Shown in pieces: positions 34,876 through 45,094 of a stretch of 64,000 nt of DNA. Within the stretch, counting starts at the first letter, position 1. Every line of letters begins with the position of its first letter. The DNA comes from Oscillospiraceae bacterium (GTDB taxonomy: Bacteria; Bacillota; Clostridia; Oscillospirales; CAG-272), in assembly GCA_015063805.1 (NCBI GenBank), contig SVTK01000012.1, positions 23,245-87,244 of the forward strand. The letters are read 5' to 3'. The position numbers and the translations under genes were made by a program. Below the pieces are notes generated by a model, which was not told where the DNA came from, ran no database searches, and saw nothing but the letters and a program-made list of their open reading frames with translations.

Positions 34876-34917
34876 CATTAACCTCCTAAATTGTGCTGTA
34901 TTTTCGTGATGCGCTTC

Positions 34918-34955
34918 ACTGTATACAGTATAGCATAGACAAAAATCGTTTGCAA
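34918..34955 (-). promoter_or_regulatory. Promoter of the Xre regulator with operator-like palindrome
   Basis: On minus, TTGCAA (34950-34955), 17-nt spacer, TATACT (34927-34932). ACTGTATACAGT (34918-34929), a perfect 12-bp palindrome, overlaps the -10 element and the start site. Confidence 0.65.
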
Positions 34956-35024
34956 CAACGCCATTTTCGGAAAAAAACAACCAACAGTTAAGTTGGTAGA
35001 TTTTGGGGTGAGCCAAGGCCTCAC

Positions 35025-35063
35025 AAAAAAACTGCATCGCCGTCTCGGCGATGCAGTTTTTTT
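35025..35063 (-). terminator. Terminator after serS (bidirectional shape)
   Basis: ACTGCATCGCCG, loop TCT, CGGCGATGCAGT, flanked by an A run on one side and a T run on the other. Confidence 0.9.
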
Positions 35064-35073
35064 AATATTCAGA

Positions 35074-36360
35074 TTACTTCTTGGGGGTGATCTCGGTCAT
35101 GCCACCCATGTAAGGACGGAGTGCCTCGGGGATAGCCACAGAGCCGTCGGCGCGGAGGTTGTTCTCTAAGAATGCGATGAGCATACGGGGAGGTGCAACC
35201 ACGGTGTTGTTGAGGGTGTGGGCAAAATACTTGCCATCCTTAGCATTGACACGGATTTTCAGACGGCGTGCCTGGGCATCGCCGAGATTGGAGCAGGAAC
35301 CAACTTCAAAGTACTTCTTCTGACGGGGGCTCCACGCCTCAACGTCGATGGACTTGACCTTCAGGTCGGCCAGGTCGCCCGAGCAGCATTCCAGGGTGCG
35401 TACCGGGATATCCATGGAACGGAAGAGATCAACAGTGTTCTGCCACAGCTTTTCAAACCACATGGGGCTCTCCTCGGGCTTACAGACCACGATCATTTCC
35501 TGCTTCTCGAACTGATGGATACGGTACACGCCGCGTTCCTCCAGGCCGTGCGCGCCCTTCTCCTTGCGGAAGCAGGGAGAGTAGCTGGTGAGGGTGTAGG
35601 GAAGTGCCTGCTCATCCAGAATGGTGTCGATGAACTTACCGATCATGGAGTGCTCACTGGTACCGATCAGGTAGAGGTCCTCGCCCTCAATCTTGTACAT
35701 CATGGCATCCATCTCAGCGAAGCTCATTACGCCGGTGACTACTTCGGAGCGGATCATGAAGGGAGGAATGCAGTAGGTAAAACCGCGGTTAATCATGAAA
35801 TCCCGGGCATAGGAGATCACAGCGGAGTGGAGACGGGCAATGTCACCCATAAGGTAGTAGAAGCCGTTGCCCGCGACCTTGCGTGCGGCATCCAGGTCAA
35901 TGCCGGCAAAGCGCTCCATGATATCGGTGTGGTAGGGAATATCAAACTCGGGAACAACGGGCTCACCGTAACGCTGTACTTCTACATTCTCGCTGTCGTC
36001 CTTGCCGATCGGAACAGAAGGATCAATGATGTTGGGAATGGTCATCATGATCTTCTTGATCTTTTCTTCCAGCTCGCCTTCTTTTGCTTCGGCAGCTGCA
36101 AGAGCCTCGGCGGAAGCGGTGACCTGCTTCTTTACTTCCTCGGCCTCATCGCGCTTGCCCTGGGCCATCAGACCGCCGATCTGCTTGGAGAGGCGGTTTC
36201 GCTCAGCGCGGAGACGGTCTGCCTCCTGCTTGTTGGCACGGTTTTCTGCATCAAGAGCGATCACCTCGTCCACCAGGGGAAGCTTGTTATCCTGGAATTT
36301 CCGACGAATGTTCTCCTTGACGATCTCAGGATTTTCTCTGACAAAACGTAAATCTAACAT
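35074..36360 (-). CDS. serS: Seryl-tRNA synthetase
   Basis: Class II aminoacyl-tRNA synthetase charging tRNA-Ser. The N-terminal coiled-coil arm (residues ~30-105) is rich in K/E/A heptads. Motif 2 is visible as FRKEKGAHGLEERGVYRIHQFEK and motif 3 as NTVVAPPRMLIAFLENN. TSEHSMIG and SCSNLGDAQARRLKIR are SerRS-specific. The length of 428 aa is usual. ATG 36358-36360 follows GGAGGAAACC. A T-box leader precedes the gene and responds to uncharged tRNA-Ser. Confidence 0.97.
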   Translation of the reverse strand: MLDLRFVRENPEIVKENIRRKFQDNKLPLVDEVIALDAENRANKQEADRLRAERNRLSKQIGGLMAQGKRDEAEEVKKQVTASAEALAAAEAKEGELEEKIKKIMMTIPNIIDPSVPIGKDDSENVEVQRYGEPVVPEFDIPYHTDIMERFAGIDLDAARKVAGNGFYYLMGDIARLHSAVISYARDFMINRGFTYCIPPFMIRSEVVTGVMSFAEMDAMMYKIEGEDLYLIGTSEHSMIGKFIDTILDEQALPYTLTSYSPCFRKEKGAHGLEERGVYRIHQFEKQEMIVVCKPEESPMWFEKLWQNTVDLFRSMDIPVRTLECCSGDLADLKVKSIDVEAWSPRQKKYFEVGSCSNLGDAQARRLKIRVNAKDGKYFAHTLNNTVVAPPRMLIAFLENNLRADGSVAIPEALRPYMGGMTEITPKK

Positions 36361-36405
36361 GGTTTCCTCCAAAATAAAAATATACCGATTTTACAGGTGA
36401 AAAAG

Positions 36406-36620
36406 AAAAAACTCCCGCCCATCAACATGGGACGGAAGCTCCGTGGTGCCACCCAATTTGCCGCGGAAAGCCGCAGCCGCTTAGCCGTGCGGTAAAGGGC
36501 ACGTCCCTTCGGCTCGTCGCCGATAGCTCGGAAAGCGGAAACGCACCGTTGCTCATCGGTTTACACCGGCCACCGACTCTCTTTGCAGCGAAAGGATGCG
36601 ATAACTTTCTTCATTGCATA
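36406..36620 (-). promoter_or_regulatory. T-box leader of serS (specifier probably UCC, Ser)
   Basis: Reading the minus strand, the leader has AGAGAG and a long stem I, then the diagnostic T-box AATTGGGTGGCACCACGG (36441-36458). After that comes a terminator, CCGTCCCAT...ATGGGCGGGAG followed by six T (about 36406-36436). By comparison with the usual context before CxxAGCT at the end of stem I, the specifier codon is UCC at about 36537-36539, which encodes serine and matches the gene. Known mechanism: uncharged tRNA stabilises the antiterminator. Confidence 0.93.
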
Positions 36621-36625
36621 TCGAT

Positions 36626-36654
36626 AGTATACACGATTTTCATCGTAAATGCAA
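36626..36654 (-). promoter_or_regulatory. Sigma-A promoter for the T-box-serS transcript
   Basis: On minus, TTGCAT (36649-36654), 17-nt spacer, TATACT (36626-36631). The ~200 bp between this and the ATP synthase promoter (36655-36853) hold no gene or structure that I can support. Confidence 0.7.
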
Positions 36655-36853
36655 GAGGGTTGACGAAATTTCCGCAAATATTTTTCTCTTGCGTCCCAAA
36701 ATGAAGGGATAAATACCAATGGGATTCTTTGGCGGGATCATTTGTGCGGCGGGACACAAATTATCACCTTCTGCGGGAGATAATGTATACAGGAAATGTG
36801 TTTTTCCAGTGGTGTGTTTCGCGCAAATTGCGGTGTGAAAATTCAATTTTTTG

Positions 36854-36882
36854 TTGACATTTTTGGACAAAAGATGTATAAT
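36854..36882 (+). promoter_or_regulatory. Sigma-A promoter of the ATP synthase operon
   Basis: Perfect TTGACA (36854-36859), 17-nt spacer, perfect TATAAT (36877-36882): the strongest promoter in the window. Confidence 0.85.
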
Positions 36883-36925
36883 AAAATGTAATATTTCTGT
36901 CCGTAAAGGGCAGGAGCAAGGAGGG

Positions 36926-37261
36926 ATGTTTTTGCCGAATTCTTTGGTTGGAATGTTTGCTGCATTTCTCATTGGTGCTGCACTTTCCTATGTGAATTAT
37001 CTTCTGACCGCGAAGGCGGCAAAGGCTTCGTCCGGCCAGCTTGCCGGAGTATCTCTTCTGCGTCAGTTGATTAACATCGGCTATCTGGCACTGGTCTTTT
37101 TTCTCGCGCCCTACACGCCGTGGGATCGGATATGGATGCTGGTCGGGGCCGTGCTCGGTGTTACATTGCCAATGTTTCTGTTTACCTTTCTCCTCCTCCG
37201 ACGCCTTAAGCAGCAAACTGGCGGCCGTGATGGGGAAGACACGAAAGGAGGCGAAAATTAA
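36926..37261 (+). CDS. atpI: ATP synthase subunit I-like membrane protein
   Basis: A 111-aa hydrophobic protein with about four membrane segments (SLVGMFAAFLIGAALSYV and onward) ending in RRLKQQTGGRD. Position as first gene of the F-ATPase operon and size fit AtpI, which helps assemble the c-ring. Sequence similarity in this family is low, so the name depends mostly on context. The ATG at 36926 is only two bases from AAGGAGG; a TTG at 36932 in the same frame has better spacing and may be the true start. Its stop abuts the atpB start codon. Confidence 0.7.
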   Translation: MFLPNSLVGMFAAFLIGAALSYVNYLLTAKAAKASSGQLAGVSLLRQLINIGYLALVFFLAPYTPWDRIWMLVGAVLGVTLPMFLFTFLLLRRLKQQTGGRDGEDTKGGEN

Positions 37262-37933
37262 ATGGGTGAAAAATCCGAGGTGATCATTCCTCTGTGGGGC
37301 ATTCTTGATGTCACGGGGGAAGTCATCACGATGTGGATTATTCTTGCTGTGATTGCTGTGATTTCCTTGATTGTGACCCGTAACCTCAAGGAACGTCCCG
37401 GTAAGTTCCAGAATATGATCGAAACGGGAATCGAGTATCTGGACAATTTCTTCTCGGGGATTATCGGGAAGCATCATGCACGAAAATATTTTTTCTTTCT
37501 CGGCTCACTGTTCATTTTTATCATCGTTGCCAACTATACCGGGCTGATCCCCGGAGTGGGATTGACCGACTTTGTCAAAGCCCCCACGGCATCGCTGTCA
37601 GTCACATTGGGCTTAGGCATTGTGACCTTTTTCTTCCTGCAGATTGCAGGTCTTCGTGTTGGAGTCAAGCATTATTTCAAACGTTTTGTCAGTCCCATCG
37701 CGGTGATGCTTCCTCTCCTGATTCTGGATGAGTTTATTAAGCCCGCATCCCTTGCACTCCGTCTGTTCGGTAACGTGTTCGGTGAGGAAACGGTTTTGCA
37801 TAATCTGTACGATCTGCTTCCCATCGGCGTTCCCGTCATCATGATGGCACTTTCCATCCTCTTCTGCGCAATCCAGGCGGTGGTCTTCACCATGCTGGTG
37901 TCGATCTACCTGGAAGAGGCCATCGAGGAATAA
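37262..37933 (+). CDS. atpB: ATP synthase F0 subunit a
   Basis: Membrane subunit that forms the two ion half-channels facing the c-ring. The 223-aa protein has five to six spans. The essential Arg is in LALRLFGNVFGEE, and VANYTGLIPG and the C-terminal VFTMLVSIYLEEAIEE are typical subunit a blocks. The ATG directly follows the atpI stop, and AAAGGAGG lies seven to eight bases upstream inside atpI. A member of the I-a-c-b-fusion-gamma-beta-epsilon operon. Confidence 0.95.
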   Translation: MGEKSEVIIPLWGILDVTGEVITMWIILAVIAVISLIVTRNLKERPGKFQNMIETGIEYLDNFFSGIIGKHHARKYFFFLGSLFIFIIVANYTGLIPGVGLTDFVKAPTASLSVTLGLGIVTFFFLQIAGLRVGVKHYFKRFVSPIAVMLPLLILDEFIKPASLALRLFGNVFGEETVLHNLYDLLPIGVPVIMMALSILFCAIQAVVFTMLVSIYLEEAIEE

Positions 37934-37980
37934 CCAAACCGATATTTTCAGAAAATATAAATAATTAAAGGAGATTTATC

Positions 37981-38211
37981 ATGGATAGTTCCGCTTTCAT
38001 TGCAATTGCAGCAGCGATTGCTATCGCTGTCAGTACCATTTTCCCCGCCCTCGGCCAGGGCCTCGCCGCCAAGGCTGCCATGGAGAGCATTGCCCGTCAG
38101 CCTGATGCTGCCAAGGACATCCGTTCTACGCTGATCATTGCGCTGGCACTGATGGAGGCTCTGACCATCTACGGTTTGCTGATCGCCTTCATCCTCGCCT
38201 CCAAGATCTGA
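37981..38211 (+). CDS. atpE: ATP synthase F0 subunit c
   Basis: The 76-aa hairpin proteolipid of the rotor ring. Helix 1 ends [12 protein letters not shown], the polar loop is [10 protein letters not shown], and helix 2 has the ion-binding carboxylate E59 in [11 protein letters not shown]. Gln26 and Tyr64 are as in sodium-binding c subunits, but the residue after E59 is Ala and the next is Leu instead of Ser/Thr. Coupling ion is therefore uncertain. AAAGGAG precedes ATG 37981. Confidence 0.95.
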   Translation: MDSSAFIAIAAAIAIAVSTIFPALGQGLAAKAAMESIARQPDAAKDIRSTLIIALALMEALTIYGLLIAFILASKI

Positions 38212-38222
38212 GGAGGCGGGCT

Positions 38223-38639
38223 GTGACGATACAGTTGTCCGTCTTGCTTTGGACGGTAATTACTTTCTGTCTGTTTATTGTGGTGATCAATCGGCTTTTG
38301 CTGAAGCCTATGCTGGCGTTTATGGACCAGAGGCAGGCGCGGATTGACCGTGCTGCGGAAAAGGCTGCAGAGCACAAGCAGGCTATGGAAGAGGCAGAAC
38401 AAAAAATTGCTGATTTTCACCTTGAAGAAAACCGCCACCAAGCGCAGTGTGCCAAAGAAGCCGTGGAACGTGCACACAGCGAGGCAGCCGCACTTGCGGG
38501 GGAAACCGCAATGGTGCGGACGCGCAAAATCTCTGAACGCAGAGCCGAGCTTGGTATCGAACATCTTGAGATTGAGGAGCATTTGGATACCCGCGTGGAG
38601 GAGCTTGCTGCTTCCTATATCTCTACACTTGTATCCTGA
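38223..38639 (+). CDS. atpF: ATP synthase F0 subunit b
   Basis: Peripheral stalk subunit of 138 aa, shorter than the usual ~160. One N-terminal membrane span ([21 protein letters not shown]) leads into [20 protein letters not shown] and a long charged helix rich in A, E and R. The start is GTG 38223, since GAGGAGG lies just upstream and no ATG fits. A second b-type anchor occurs in the next gene, so the stalk is likely a b/b' heterodimer. The gap to the next gene is 14 bp. Confidence 0.9.
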   Translation: MTIQLSVLLWTVITFCLFIVVINRLLLKPMLAFMDQRQARIDRAAEKAAEHKQAMEEAEQKIADFHLEENRHQAQCAKEAVERAHSEAAALAGETAMVRTRKISERRAELGIEHLEIEEHLDTRVEELAASYISTLVS

Positions 38640-38653
38640 ACGGAAAATCAAAT

Positions 38654-40894
38654 ATGGAATTTTTCTATCAAATAATCAACTTCCTGATTTTGCTTGCCTT
38701 GATCTGGTTGATCGGACGAAAAATGATTGTCTCGATTTTTGCCGACAGACGGGCACGGATTAATCGGGAATTGGATGAAACAGAACAGATCGAGCAGGCA
38801 GAATTGTCTTTGCCCGAGGTTCCGACTGTATTCTCCGAGGAAATTCCGCAATCGATTTTGCATGAGGTGGAGGAAATTCACACTCACGCGGAAAAGGCAG
38901 CGGCAAACCTGCTGCGGCAGACCGATGGAGAACTGCATGATATGCGCCGTGAAATGCTCTCCGGCGTGAGGGACGCTTTTCTGAAAAAGCTGTCTGCCCG
39001 CATTGGGGAACTTTTGCGCACCGAGCCCTATGCTTCCATGCTGCGCGAAAAAGAAGCTGAATTTGCAGATATGATCATTGATCGGATGGAAGTTACGCCG
39101 GGCGACATGGCCTATTTGCGCCGTGCCGGTGTGCTCTATGTGACCCTGACCTCTGCCTACGAACTTCCCCAGGAGATCGTGGATAAAATTGGCCGGCACG
39201 CCACTGAAATGCTGGCAAAAATCGGGGGGACACCTTCCTATTGGGTCAAGGTTGATCCCAATCTGATTGGCGGCCTTCGTTTCCGCGTTGGCGACACGGT
39301 ATATGACTGCACCGCGGAAGACCGGCTCTATGAGCTTTGCCGCGCCTTGGAACGACGCGAGATCAGCGGCGATGAGGATGCAGAGACGCTGGTTGCCGAT
39401 ATGCTTGAGGGGATTATGTCCACCAAGCACGGCGTCAATGAATATCAGCTTGGGCGCGTCATCAGCGTTTCCGACGGTATTTGCTGGCTCGACGGCCTGT
39501 CCGATATCATGTACGGCGAAGTTGTCGAGTTTGAATGCGGTGAACGCGGCATGGTGCTGGATATTGAGCCTGACCGCATCGGATGTGTGATTTACGGTAA
39601 ATTTGAGCATATTGAGAGTGGCAGCCGTGTGCGCCGTGTAGGCCGCATTGCATCTGTCCCCTGCGGAGACGAGTTGCTGGGCCGTGTGATCAATCCCATG
39701 GGCCATGCACTTGACGGTAAGGGCCGCATCTGGTCGAAAGAGCGCCGTCCCATTGAGTGCAAATCTCCCAGTATACCCGATCGTGCTGCAGTTTTCCGTC
39801 CTCTGCATACCGGCATCAAGGCGATTGATGCCCTGGTGCCGATTGGCCGCGGCCAGCGTGAGCTGATTATCGGCGACCGTCAGTCGGGCAAGACTTCTGT
39901 GGCTATCGATGCCATCATCAATCAAAAAGGGAAGAACACTGTTTGTATTTATGTTGCCATCGGGCAGAAGGATACGACTGTGGCGGATATCCGCGAAAAA
40001 CTGACCAAGTATGGGGCAATGGAATATACCACAATTGTCTGTGCACCGGCCTCGGCATCGGCATCCTTCCAGTATATTGCTCCCTTTGCCGGAACCGCGA
40101 TGGCTGAGTATTTTATGTACCAGGGGCGAGACGTGCTCATCGTATACGATGACCTTTCCAAGCACGCTGTGGCCTATCGCGAGTTGTCCCTTCTGCTTCA
40201 CCGTCCTTCGGGGCGTGAAGCTTATCCCGGTGACGTGTTCTATCTCCATTCCCGCTTGCTTGAGCGAGCAGCACAGCTTTCCCCCGAAAACGGCGGAGGC
40301 TCAATTACCGCGCTGCCAATTATTGAAACACAGGCAGGGGACATTTCTGCCTACATTCCTACTAATGTAATCTCTATCACTGACGGACAAATCTTCCTCG
40401 ATTCGGATCTGTTCAATGAGGGACAGCGTCCTGCGGTTAATGTGGGCCTTTCCGTCTCCCGCGTGGGAAGTGCTGCGCAGACCAAGCTGATGAAGCAGGT
40501 TTCCTCCAGACTGCGTATGGAACTGGCACAATACCGTGAGCTGGTCGGGTTTACTCAGTTCGGTTCTGATCTCGATTCGGCAACGAAGCGTGTGCTGGAT
40601 GCGGGCGAGCGCATGATGAGTGCACTTCGTCAGAGTCGTTACGCACCGCTTCCCGACTGGAAGCAGGTTCTGCTTATCTACGCTGTTGCCGAAGGGTACG
40701 CTGCGTCGGTATCCCCCGCAGATATGGAGGCGTTTGCCGAGGAGATGTACAGCTATTTTGAGGGAATGCAGCCTGCGGTGACCGAGATGCTGCGCACCGG
40801 GAAAAAGATGAGTGATGATGATAAAAAGCTGCTCAACGAAGCTTTGGCGTCCTTTGGCGCATCGCGAACCGCTGCGGACAATGAGGTGGCGTAA
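38654..40894 (+). CDS. Fused ATP synthase subunit: b'-type anchor + delta domain + alpha subunit
   Basis: One open frame of 746 codons. Residues ~3-22 form a membrane span, followed by a b-like helix ([14 protein letters not shown] and onward to ~155). Residues ~160-235 match the C-terminal domain of subunit delta: [13 protein letters not shown] (163-175) and [19 protein letters not shown] (200-218). Residues ~240-746 are a complete alpha subunit: [11 protein letters not shown]-loop GDRQSGKT (407-414), [20 protein letters not shown] and [16 protein letters not shown]. No stop or frameshift separates them, and the operon has no other delta or alpha gene. Actinobacteria are known for b-delta fusions; extension into alpha is unfamiliar to me. 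A weak internal start is possible at ATG 39416 (residue 255), where GAGGGG is only 3 bases away. Confidence 0.9.
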   Translation: MEFFYQIINFLILLALIWLIGRKMIVSIFADRRARINRELDETEQIEQAELSLPEVPTVFSEEIPQSILHEVEEIHTHAEKAAANLLRQTDGELHDMRREMLSGVRDAFLKKLSARIGELLRTEPYASMLREKEAEFADMIIDRMEVTPGDMAYLRRAGVLYVTLTSAYELPQEIVDKIGRHATEMLAKIGGTPSYWVKVDPNLIGGLRFRVGDTVYDCTAEDRLYELCRALERREISGDEDAETLVADMLEGIMSTKHGVNEYQLGRVISVSDGICWLDGLSDIMYGEVVEFECGERGMVLDIEPDRIGCVIYGKFEHIESGSRVRRVGRIASVPCGDELLGRVINPMGHALDGKGRIWSKERRPIECKSPSIPDRAAVFRPLHTGIKAIDALVPIGRGQRELIIGDRQSGKTSVAIDAIINQKGKNTVCIYVAIGQKDTTVADIREKLTKYGAMEYTTIVCAPASASASFQYIAPFAGTAMAEYFMYQGRDVLIVYDDLSKHAVAYRELSLLLHRPSGREAYPGDVFYLHSRLLERAAQLSPENGGGSITALPIIETQAGDISAYIPTNVISITDGQIFLDSDLFNEGQRPAVNVGLSVSRVGSAAQTKLMKQVSSRLRMELAQYRELVGFTQFGSDLDSATKRVLDAGERMMSALRQSRYAPLPDWKQVLLIYAVAEGYAASVSPADMEAFAEEMYSYFEGMQPAVTEMLRTGKKMSDDDKKLLNEALASFGASRTAADNEVA

Positions 40895-41728
40895 ATGCCG
40901 AATTTGCGTGAACTGAAAAAGCATTTGCACAGTATCGAAATGACCGGCCAGCTTGCCGGGGCAATGAAAACGGTTGCGGCAGCAAAATATTCTCGGATCA
41001 ATGCGATTCTGTCCAATTATTCCCGGTATGCCAAGCACTGTGTCGAAATCCGCGAACGGTTTGGTGACGCGCTTTCCCACGCATATCCCTGCGTTAATTC
41101 CGATGCACCGCGTGGAATTGTCGTTCTTGGTTCCAACCGAGGGCTTTGCGGTGGCTATAACATCGAGCTTTTGAATTTTTCTGATGCTGTGCTGTCTGAG
41201 TCGCCCCGCCCGTGGAAATTGTTTGCCGTTGGAAAAAGGGTATCAGTGCGTTTTCACGACAACGGAATTCCTGTTGAACGGGATTTTGAGCTCCCCGATG
41301 TGATCCGATATGAGGATTGTTCATCTCTGCTTTCCTATTTGTTAGATTTTTATCGGCAGGGAGAGATTTCCACAGTGGAGATTATTCATCAGAAATTCGT
41401 AAATATGCTGACCCAAACCCCTGTGATTTCGTCGCTTCTTCCGCTGACTGCTGCGGGAAAAGAGGAAATTCCCGACGATATTCTGTATGTTCCGGACAGG
41501 GAAACTGTTTTGTTTTCTGCCGCTGAAGTTTGCGTCAATGCATCGATGTATATGTATTTGCTTGAGTCTGCTGCCGGTGCTCAGGCCGCTACGCTGATGG
41601 CTATGCGCTCTGCATTTGACAATGCCGAGCAGACGGCTGCGGAGCTGGAATCTGCCATCAGCCGAAAACGGCAAAGCAATGTGACGGCCAGCGTAATCGA
41701 AACATCGGGCGGATTTTTTGAAGCATAG
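40895..41728 (+). CDS. atpG: ATP synthase F1 subunit gamma
   Basis: The central rotor shaft, 277 aa. The N-terminal helix LRELKKHLHSIEMTGQLAGAMKTVAAAK and the C-terminal helix with ATLMAMRSAFDNAEQTAAEL form the coiled coil. GIVVLGSNRGLCGGYNIELL is the conserved Rossmann-like middle region. The ATG follows the stop of the fusion gene immediately (TAAATG), so translation is coupled. No unusual insert is seen. Confidence 0.95.
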   Translation: MPNLRELKKHLHSIEMTGQLAGAMKTVAAAKYSRINAILSNYSRYAKHCVEIRERFGDALSHAYPCVNSDAPRGIVVLGSNRGLCGGYNIELLNFSDAVLSESPRPWKLFAVGKRVSVRFHDNGIPVERDFELPDVIRYEDCSSLLSYLLDFYRQGEISTVEIIHQKFVNMLTQTPVISSLLPLTAAGKEEIPDDILYVPDRETVLFSAAEVCVNASMYMYLLESAAGAQAATLMAMRSAFDNAEQTAAELESAISRKRQSNVTASVIETSGGFFEA

Positions 41729-41771
41729 TGGTTGAATTTATCTTAATGTTTTAAGAATCGAGGGGAGGTAA

Positions 41772-43169
<1,398 letters not shown>

Positions 43170-43174
43170 GCGGA

Positions 43175-43501
43175 ATGCAGGAAAAGACCTTTATTCTTGT
43201 TCTGACCTCGCCCGGAATGGCTGAAACGGCAGTGCGCTGTGATGCCGTTTCTTTCTCCGTTCCCAACGGTACAGATGGAAAAAACGGCGGAAGTGTGGGA
43301 ATCCGGCCCGGACATACCCACGCGATGATGGCACTCGACCGCGGAAAAGTCGTTGCTCGGCTGGAGGGACAGTGTGTCCTTTCCGGCACGACATCAGGCG
43401 GATTTGCCATGGTAGAAGGTCAGCGGGTGACAATTCTTTCCGACAATTTGCAGATTGAACAGTTGGATCAGCGCTATTCTGTCGCAGAAGATCAAATATA
43501 A
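43175..43501 (+). CDS. atpC: ATP synthase F1 subunit epsilon, short form
   Basis: A 108-aa epsilon subunit. The N-terminal beta-sandwich is recognisable: FILVLTSPG start, GSVGIRPGHTHAMMAL (canonical G.xGILPGHA region) and GFAMVEGQRVTILSD. It stops about 14 residues after the sandwich, so the C-terminal helix pair that inhibits ATP hydrolysis in many bacteria is absent or rudimentary. The ATG at 43175 has AAGGAGTG seven to eight bases upstream and is five bases after the atpD stop. It is the last gene of the operon before a terminator. Confidence 0.88.
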   Translation: MQEKTFILVLTSPGMAETAVRCDAVSFSVPNGTDGKNGGSVGIRPGHTHAMMALDRGKVVARLEGQCVLSGTTSGGFAMVEGQRVTILSDNLQIEQLDQRYSVAEDQI

Positions 43502-43505
43502 GCGT

Positions 43506-43553
43506 AAAACTCCCTCCAAAGGAGAGGCAGCAGCCTCACCCGGAGGGAGTTTT
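43506..43553. terminator. Terminator between the ATP synthase operon and the MATE gene
   Basis: AAAACTCCCTCC (43506-43517) pairs with GGAGGGAGTTTT (43542-43553). It serves the operon on plus and the MATE gene on minus. The internal loop is long. Confidence 0.75.
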
Positions 43554-43556
43554 GGA

Positions 43557-44945
43557 TTATATCCTGGTCGAACTGGTTTGCAGAGGATTCCATTTTCCGC
43601 GGATAAAATGGATCAGAAACAGGATAAAAAGTAAAATGTTATGTGCGATCATACAGCCCCAGGCGGAAATAAGACCGAAATGCAGAATTTGTGTAAAAAT
43701 AAATGTGCCAATAATGCGGACTCCCCACATTCCGATCAGGTTAAATATAAACGGCGTTACGGTCTTTCCAACCCCAAACATCATACCTTCGATAATGATG
43801 GATACACCGTAAAACGGTTCTGACAGCGATACCATACGCAGAATGGTCGTCCCAAGTAGAATGACAGCCATTTCCTCGGCAAACAGTTGCATCATGGACG
43901 GGGCGAGGACAAATAACAGCCCACCGGAAACGGTCATCAGAATGATCTCCAGGGGGAAGATCACCCGAATTATGTCGCGCATCCGCTCGGAATCTTTGGC
44001 TCCGACAGCATTCCCGGCCAATGTCGCAGCAGCAGTCTGCATCCCGAAGCCGGGGATGTAAAATGCCGATTCAACGGTGTTGGCAATGGTGTGCGCTGCG
44101 GTGGAAATCTCTCCAAGGGAGTTGATCATGGCTGCGAAAGCAACATAGCCCAGAGAAGTACCGAAGCGTTGAAGCATATTGGGAAGTGCCGTCCGCAGAC
44201 AAGGAAGCAGAAGTGATTTTTCAGGACGGAGATTTTCCCCGCGTGGAGAAAGCACCGGGTGATTCCAATATGCCGCGGTCATGCAGATACCGCCAACGGT
44301 GAATGCAATTGCACTGGCGACTGCAGCACCGATTACCCCCATTCCCACACCGGGCATGGTAAAGGAAATCTTCCAAACGGTTATTGTTCGGGTAGGGAAG
44401 ATAAGAAAGAAGTTCAGGATGACATTGGTGAGGTTAACCAGAATTCCCACACGCATGGGAGTTCTGGTATCTCCCGCTGCTCGGAGAAGGGTGCTGAAAA
44501 TAATGCTTGCTGCTCTGGGCAGCATGGGGGTGTAGAGAATAAAAAAGTATTTTGCGGACAAATCACGGATAGCAGGATCAACCTGCATCCAGATAGGGAC
44601 GATATTGCTCAGTCCAAGGCACAGAAGCGTGAAAAAACCGCCTATCGTCAACACAATAAAGACGGACTGCGCCGAAATACGTTTGGCGAGTGCGGTGTCA
44701 CCTGCACCAATGGAGCGAGCGATGTGGGAAAGAAATCCGATTCCTAATGCGGAAATTGAACTGCCAACCAACCAGTTAATGGTGGTGGTTGCACCGACGG
44801 CAGCGGTTGCCTGTGTCCCGAGGGATCCGACCATGGCGGTATCAATGTATTGTACCGCCGTTTGCAGAAGCTGCTCCAGCATGGTTGGCAGGGCAAGGGC
44901 CAAAATAACGGGGAGCATAGCTCGACGAGATGCGTTTATCTTCAA
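43557..44945 (-). CDS. MATE-family multidrug/Na+ antiporter
   Basis: A 12-span efflux protein (462 aa) of the MATE family. LALALPTMLEQLLQTAVQYIDTAMVGSLG at the N-terminus is the repeat-1 signature, and GIGFLSHIARSIGAGDTALAKR and GFGMQTAAATLAGNAVGAKDSERM are the paired conserved loops. The substrate is unknown. No ATG fits; TTG at 44943-44945 is chosen because GGAGG lies six bases before it. A -10 and -35 lie just upstream. Confidence 0.9.
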   Translation of the reverse strand: MKINASRRAMLPVILALALPTMLEQLLQTAVQYIDTAMVGSLGTQATAAVGATTTINWLVGSSISALGIGFLSHIARSIGAGDTALAKRISAQSVFIVLTIGGFFTLLCLGLSNIVPIWMQVDPAIRDLSAKYFFILYTPMLPRAASIIFSTLLRAAGDTRTPMRVGILVNLTNVILNFFLIFPTRTITVWKISFTMPGVGMGVIGAAVASAIAFTVGGICMTAAYWNHPVLSPRGENLRPEKSLLLPCLRTALPNMLQRFGTSLGYVAFAAMINSLGEISTAAHTIANTVESAFYIPGFGMQTAAATLAGNAVGAKDSERMRDIIRVIFPLEIILMTVSGGLLFVLAPSMMQLFAEEMAVILLGTTILRMVSLSEPFYGVSIIIEGMMFGVGKTVTPFIFNLIGMWGVRIIGTFIFTQILHFGLISAWGCMIAHNILLFILFLIHFIRGKWNPLQTSSTRI

Positions 44946-44977
44946 AGGGGAGCCTCCGATTTCAAATGTTCTTTCCA

Positions 44978-45006
44978 ATTATAGCACGATTTCCTTTGAA
45001 AATCAA
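44978..45006 (-). promoter_or_regulatory. Sigma-A promoter for the MATE gene
   Basis: On minus, TTGATT (45001-45006), 17-nt spacer, TATAAT (44978-44983). Confidence 0.7.
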
Positions 45007-45094
45007 GAGAGAGACAGAAGAGAGCGATGCTTGACAGATTTTGTCGATGGGATTATAATATGTGTGCTTGAATTAATTCCGGGGAGGTGATCAT

